Part shown: positions 5,774 through 8,879 of the stretch, piece after piece
Position numbering within the stretch: the stretch's first letter is position 1
How the letters are laid out: each line of letters starts with the position of its first letter
Source of the DNA: DAOTTW01 sp034437615
GTDB lineage: Bacteria; Chloroflexota; Anaerolineae; Aggregatilineales; Phototrophicaceae
Direction of reading: 5' to 3'
Length of the DNA: 8,879 nucleotides
Assembly: GCA_034437615.1 (NCBI GenBank)
Contig: DAOTTW010000480.1
Span: forward strand, 1-8,879
Position numbers and translations under genes: made by a program
The notes under the pieces: model-generated
The model's database searches: none
What the model was told of the DNA's origin: nothing
The model's input: the letters and a program-made list of their open reading frames with translations, nothing else

Positions 5774-6940
5774 CTAGGCGCGTAATTTTTGCAGGCGTTC
5801 GGCGGCTTCGTGCAGCGCATCATCGTGCTTGCCGTAGGCGAAGCGCACATGTGAACGCCCATAGTGCTTATGATCCGCGCTGAAGAACGCCGAGGGTGGG
5901 ATGCAGGCGACACCGATATGCTCGATCAGGTGGCGTGTAAAAGCCACGTCGTCGCCGTCAAACACGCTGCTAAAATCCGCCATAATATAAAATGCGCCCT
6001 GTGGCTCGCTGATGGTCAAGCCGGCGGCGCTTAGCCCCTCCATCAGAATGCGGCGCTTGCCATCGTACAGGGCGTTGAATTCCTGATAATATTCTGGCCC
6101 TAGCGTCAGCGCGTGCGCGATGCCGTATTGCCCCGGATGATTGACCGCAAACACCGTATGCTGATGAATGCGCCACACACCCTGCACCAGGTCCGGCGCA
6201 CCATACGCCCAGCCCACTTTCCAGCCTGTGACGCTGAAGGTCTTGGCGGCGCTGCTGATGGCCAGCGTGCGCTCAAACATGCCCGGTAGCGTGGCGATGG
6301 GGATATGCCGATGTTGATCGTAGGTCATATGCTCATAGACTTCATCGGAGATAACGATGGCGTCGTGTTGCTGGCATAGCTCAGCGATCAATTCAAGCTC
6401 TGCACGGCTGAAAACGCGCCCGGTGGGGTTGTGCGGCGAATTGAGGATGACGGCGCGGGTGTTATCATTGAAGGCTGCACGCAAATCAGCATCGTTGAAG
6501 CGCCATTCTGGGGGCAGCATGGGCACATAAACGGCTTTACCGCCTGCGAGTTCTACGGAGGGCGCGTAAATATCGAAGTACGGCTCCAGCAAAATGACCT
6601 CATCGCCCTCATCAATCAGCCCCAGCACCGCCGAATGCACGCCTTCAGTCGCTCCGGCGGTCACAAGCACACCCTGATCGGGGTCAATATCCAGATCATA
6701 GAAGCGCTTGGCGTGCTCTGCGATGTTCTGGCGCAGTTGTGGGATGCCGAAACCGGGCGCATATTGGTTCGCAGCGCCGGATTGCAACGCATGGCTGGCC
6801 GCGTCCAGTACCGATTGTGGCCCGTCAAAATCCGGCTTGCCCTGGCCGAGGTTAACCACGTCGTGCTGTGCGGCTAATTGGTTGATTGCTGTGAAGATGG
6901 TCGTGCCGAAGCCAGCGACCCGCTTGGCAAACGTGGGCAT
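5774..6940 (-). CDS. PLP-dependent class I/II aminotransferase (YbdL / kynurenine aminotransferase type)
   Basis: This 388-residue fold-type I aminotransferase transfers an amino group between an amino acid and a 2-oxo acid using pyridoxal phosphate. Seen: GFGTTIFTAINQLA (10-23) and NLGQGKPDFDGP (30-41), typical of the YbdL / KAT branch; TAGATEG (94-100), the phosphate-binding loop; LNSPHNPTG (166-174) with N171; ISDEVYEH (197-204) with D199 and Y202, which contact the cofactor ring; the Schiff-base lysine K233 in SSAAKTFSVTGWKVGW; and R366 in HVRFAYGK, which binds the substrate carboxylate. The length is normal for the family. Substrate range is uncertain: methionine or aromatic amino acids, kynurenine, or N-succinyl-diaminopimelate as in some actinobacterial homologues. 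A longer frame opens at 7030, but AAAGG lies 9 nt before the ATG at 6940, family homology starts there, and the extension would overlap the divergent gene. Two YvlD-like genes follow on the same strand. Confidence 0.93.
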   Translation of the reverse strand: MPTFAKRVAGFGTTIFTAINQLAAQHDVVNLGQGKPDFDGPQSVLDAASHALQSGAANQYAPGFGIPQLRQNIAEHAKRFYDLDIDPDQGVLVTAGATEGVHSAVLGLIDEGDEVILLEPYFDIYAPSVELAGGKAVYVPMLPPEWRFNDADLRAAFNDNTRAVILNSPHNPTGRVFSRAELELIAELCQQHDAIVISDEVYEHMTYDQHRHIPIATLPGMFERTLAISSAAKTFSVTGWKVGWAYGAPDLVQGVWRIHQHTVFAVNHPGQYGIAHALTLGPEYYQEFNALYDGKRRILMEGLSAAGLTISEPQGAFYIMADFSSVFDGDDVAFTRHLIEHIGVACIPPSAFFSADHKHYGRSHVRFAYGKHDDALHEAAERLQKLRA

Positions 6941-6943
6941 ATC

Positions 6944-6971
6944 TTGACACCTTTCTACATAATCATAAGCT
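6944..6971 (+). promoter_or_regulatory. Candidate promoter of the beta-helix protein gene
   Basis: A perfect TTGACA (6944-6949) is followed after 16 bp by a poor TAAGCT (6966-6971). Transcription would start near 6978, with a leader of about 47 nt. The -35 box overlaps the ribosome site of the divergent aminotransferase gene. Confidence 0.3.
6948..6955 (-). promoter_or_regulatory. Ribosome binding site that fixes the aminotransferase start
   Basis: GAAAGGTG on the minus strand precedes the ATG at 6940, with the AAAGG core ending 9 nt away. No comparable site precedes the in-frame ATG at 7030. Confidence 0.55.
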
Positions 6972-6974
6972 ACG

Positions 6975-6983
6975 ATTGTACCA
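6975..6983 (-). promoter_or_regulatory. Extended -10 box of the aminotransferase gene
   Basis: TGGTACAAT on the minus strand is an extended -10 (TGn plus TACAAT, 5 of 6). No -35 box is visible, as often with extended -10 promoters. The implied leader is about 28 nt. Confidence 0.4.
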
Positions 6984-7024
6984 GAGATGCCGCGAATGAC
7001 GTGGGCAGAGGAGACAATACGCCG

Positions 7025-8722
7025 ATGCACAGACGAATGACGATAGCCGCTATGCTGCTGGCCATCATGACGCCGATAGGCATACAGGCCCAGAGTTGCG
7101 CGAATTACAATGCCGCTTTGCCCACAGGTTACACGCTGGGCACAGAACTCGCAGATTTAGGGCAGGATTTAGCAGCCGCGCTCGATTGCGCCAATGATCG
7201 CGCTGGCCTGGACCGCATCATCGTGCCGGATAATCAGGTGGTCACGCTGACGGACAACCCGCCCTTCATAGAGGATGAGGTCATTATCAGCAGCCCCGGT
7301 CATAGCATCATCCGCGCCGATGGCATCAGCAACAGCATTTTCGCGATTTTGACGGGGGTGCCTGTCACGCTGGCCAACCTGACGTTAACGGGCGCTGATG
7401 CGGGTGCAGGCGGCGCGATCAACAACGTGGGCGACCTGACGCTTATCAATATGCGCGTTATCGGCAACCGTTCGGGGTCTACCGGCGGCGGCATCCGGCA
7501 TTCGTCATTTGCAAGCGGGCTGACGCTGGTCAATACGCTGGTGCTTGGCAACGAATCGGTTAGTAGCGGCGGCGGGCTGTATCTCGAACAGGACGCCACG
7601 CTCATCAACAGCACCATCGCAGGCAATCAATCGGGGCCGAGCACCATAGGCGGTGCCGGTATCTATGTGCAGGGTAGCGGAACAGTTGTGACCATCCGCA
7701 ACAGCATATTCTCCGACAATTTTATCGGCGATCAGGAGCGTAACGCCTTCGTCAACAGTGGCCTGATAACTGTCGCATATTCGCTATACGGCACCATCGT
7801 CGGCAATTCCAGCGAAGGCGCTGGCAATGTGACCGGGCAGCCTGCCGGGTTCGTGAATCCGGTCATCGGTGCGCCGACTGTCGCAGGTGATTACCGCGTG
7901 TTCGCAGGCAGTCTGGCGCTGGATGTGGGCGATAATACGTTGCTGCCGACGGAGCAAGCGCTAAACTTCGATGTGGATGGGGATGGCAGCATCGAAAATG
8001 AGGCCGTCAGCGTGGACATTGCAGGCAATCCGCGTGTGCAGGCTGCGACGGTCGATATGGGCGCATACGAAGGCGCTGTTACAGCACAAACGCTGCTCAC
8101 AGCGTTTGACGCGCTGCCGGACCATGTGTTGCAGGGCATTAGCAGCATCACTGCCACGCTTGAGGTCGGCTTGCCGGATAAAGGTCTACCGCCATTGGCT
8201 GCACTGATGGATACGTTGATGGATGCAACAGCACAAAACGCAACAGGCACACTCAGCGTCGTCTATTCGGCGGATGCGACCTGTGATGCCAATGATACCA
8301 CCGTTGGCCAGCGTGCCTTTGATTTTGAGGGCGAGAGCGCAGAAGTGATCGTCGGCGTGACCGTGCCGTTAGCGGCCCTCACGCAAGCGGCCAACAGCGC
8401 GGACCCGCCATCGCAGGCGTTGCCGTATACCTCGCAGGATGTGGGCTACTTGTGTGGCCTGGTGATCGACAACCCGGCGGATTTTCAGGGCACGGTGGAT
8501 GCCATCGCAGAGCAAGGCACGCGCAGCGACGACATTACCTATTTCCCCTGGGATGCCGATGCAGATGGCACGGTCACGACAGCGGATTTTGACGCCTTCC
8601 GTGCCGCCGTGAATACCAGCGCCCCCTTGTATGATTATGACGGTAACGGGCCGGTGACACCCCTGGAAGCCGTGGGTGTGCTGCTGCGGTTGGGCTACAC
8701 GCGCAACAGCGTGAGCGAATGA
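7025..8722 (+). CDS. Secreted right-handed beta-helix protein with choice-of-anchor Q segment and dockerin-like C-terminus
   Basis: The 565-residue product begins with a signal peptide (HRR, hydrophobic core at 6-20, probable cleavage after GIQA at 22). Residues 114-232 hold about five coils of 23-29 residues with the pattern N-x3-x-GN...GGG(I/L), as in LINMRVIGN...GGGI (140-), LVNTLVLGN...GGGL and LINSTIAGN; this is a pectate-lyase/Pmp-like right-handed beta-helix. Next comes a choice-of-anchor Q-type segment (about 296-350) with a DVDGDG loop and the closing VDMGAYEG. A region of about 150 residues that I do not recognise follows. The C-terminus has two 12-residue calcium loops, DADADGTVTTAD (510-521) and DYDGNGPVTPLE (537-548), spaced like a type I dockerin. 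There is no C-terminal membrane anchor or sorting motif. A cell-surface or extracellular binding role is likely; no enzyme active site is seen. The frame stays open upstream to 6878, but the ATG at 7025 directly precedes the signal peptide and GAGGAG lies 11 nt before it; the ATG at 7037 is an alternative. Confidence 0.83.
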   Translation: MHRRMTIAAMLLAIMTPIGIQAQSCANYNAALPTGYTLGTELADLGQDLAAALDCANDRAGLDRIIVPDNQVVTLTDNPPFIEDEVIISSPGHSIIRADGISNSIFAILTGVPVTLANLTLTGADAGAGGAINNVGDLTLINMRVIGNRSGSTGGGIRHSSFASGLTLVNTLVLGNESVSSGGGLYLEQDATLINSTIAGNQSGPSTIGGAGIYVQGSGTVVTIRNSIFSDNFIGDQERNAFVNSGLITVAYSLYGTIVGNSSEGAGNVTGQPAGFVNPVIGAPTVAGDYRVFAGSLALDVGDNTLLPTEQALNFDVDGDGSIENEAVSVDIAGNPRVQAATVDMGAYEGAVTAQTLLTAFDALPDHVLQGISSITATLEVGLPDKGLPPLAALMDTLMDATAQNATGTLSVVYSADATCDANDTTVGQRAFDFEGESAEVIVGVTVPLAALTQAANSADPPSQALPYTSQDVGYLCGLVIDNPADFQGTVDAIAEQGTRSDDITYFPWDADADGTVTTADFDAFRAAVNTSAPLYDYDGNGPVTPLEAVGVLLRLGYTRNSVSE

Positions 8723-8757
8723 GGGTAACGACTCAGGCCAGTCTGTGTGTGTCGCCA

Positions 8758-8771
8758 CTGGCTAAAGCCAG
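8758..8771 (+). repeat. Hairpin L1 of the palindromic element
   Basis: CTGGC-TAAA-GCCAG. GCC (8754-8756) can also pair with GGC (8773-8775) across one A-C mismatch, which lengthens the stem. Confidence 0.7.
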
Positions 8772-8790
8772 CGGCTTCCGCAGGGCCAAC

Positions 8791-8804
8791 CCCCCTGAAG
8801 GGGG
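8791..8804 (+). repeat. Hairpin L2 of the palindromic element
   Basis: CCCCC-TGAA-GGGGG, a G+C-only stem. The loop falls exactly opposite the loop of R2 about the axis of the element. Confidence 0.7.
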
Positions 8805-8822
8805 CTATTGCACGCTGCATAC

Positions 8823-8840
8823 AGCCTGCTTTAGCAGGCT
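8823..8840 (-). repeat. Hairpin R2 of the palindromic element
   Basis: AGCCTGC-TTTA-GCAGGCT, a perfect 7-bp stem (8 bp if the outer loop bases pair). Read on the minus strand its loop is TAAA. Confidence 0.7.
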
Positions 8841-8853
8841 TGTCGGTACCGGA

Positions 8854-8875
8854 GCCGGACGTTTTAACGTCTGGC
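8854..8875 (-). repeat. Hairpin R1 of the palindromic element
   Basis: GACGT-TTTA-ACGTC (8858-8871). The stem is extended by GCCG (8854-8857) pairing with TGGC (8872-8875) through one wobble. On the minus strand it reads as the same unit as L1 with a different stem sequence. Confidence 0.7.
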
Positions 8876-8879
8876 GACT

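Larger units (their letters stand above)
8751..8878. repeat. 128-bp symmetric four-hairpin palindromic element (REPIN-like)
   Basis: The block starts with GTCGCCA (8751-8757) and ends with its reverse complement (8872-8878). Four hairpins lie symmetrically about 8814.5. L1 is CTGGC-TAAA-GCCAG (8758-8771), L2 is CCCCC-TGAA-GGGGG (8791-8804), R2 is a 7-bp stem around TTTA (8823-8840), and R1 is GACGT-TTTA-ACGTC (8858-8871). L1 and R1 mirror each other to the base. Each outer hairpin is followed inward by CGGC, and read toward the centre every loop is TRAA. The midpoint is TGCACGCTGCA (8809-8819). Paired inverted hairpins are the hallmark of REPIN/BIME-type elements moved by RAYT transposases; that origin is an inference, since no transposase gene is in view. 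It sits 28 bp after the stop of the beta-helix gene and could also end its transcript. The window stops one base later, so an extension cannot be excluded. Confidence 0.75.

Noticed and set aside
6878..7024. N-terminal extension of the beta-helix protein from an ATG at 6878
   Set aside because: It would overlap the aminotransferase coding region, puts the signal peptide 50 residues inside the protein, and has no ribosome site.
6941..7030. N-terminal extension of the aminotransferase from an ATG at 7030
   Set aside because: Family homology begins after 6940, where a good ribosome site lies, and the extension covers the divergent promoter region and the start of the opposite gene.
8751..8879. 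Integron attC site or CRISPR remnant
   Set aside because: No GTTRRRY-type core sites and no directly repeated units with unique spacers; the units are inverted hairpins about a dyad axis.

Overview
The window reads as chromosomal DNA of a free-living bacterium, most likely a Chloroflexota (Anaerolineae-like) lineage. That assignment is an inference. It rests on a principal-type sigma factor with a short spacer between regions 1.2 and 2, a stand-alone DnaB C-terminal ATPase, YvlD-type membrane proteins, and a secreted beta-helix protein with a choice-of-anchor Q segment and a dockerin-like tail. There is no rRNA, tRNA, CRISPR array, integrase or transposase gene in view.

Left part (1-2774): the 5' portion of a group 1 sigma-70 gene runs leftward off the window edge (start GTG at 797). 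It is divergent from a DnaB-C-like helicase/ATPase gene (1354-2592), with a 556-bp intergenic region between them that holds candidate promoters. A 12-bp hairpin lies downstream of the helicase gene.

Middle (2775-4822): a rightward beta-propeller-like protein of unknown function abuts a leftward SAM-dependent methyltransferase, stop codon to stop codon, with no base between them. The methyltransferase has its own TATAAT-type promoter.

Right-centre (4823-6940, all leftward): a PLP-dependent aminotransferase of the YbdL / kynurenine aminotransferase type is followed by two tandem four-helix YvlD-like (phage holin superfamily IV) membrane proteins. The three are probably co-transcribed, and a short hairpin lies after the last one.

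Right end (6941-8879): a divergent promoter region separates the aminotransferase from a rightward gene for a secreted right-handed beta-helix protein with a paired EF-hand, dockerin-like C-terminus. Just after this gene, 8751-8878 holds the most unusual object in the window. It is a 128-bp near-perfectly symmetric element with four hairpins, inverted GTCGCCA ends and TRAA loops that all point to the centre. It resembles a REPIN-type or other non-autonomous palindromic mobile element, and its stem sequences differ between the two halves while pairing is kept.

No multi-gene system that is clearly new is visible. The genes look like ordinary housekeeping and accessory genes, and the palindromic element is the best candidate for something undescribed.
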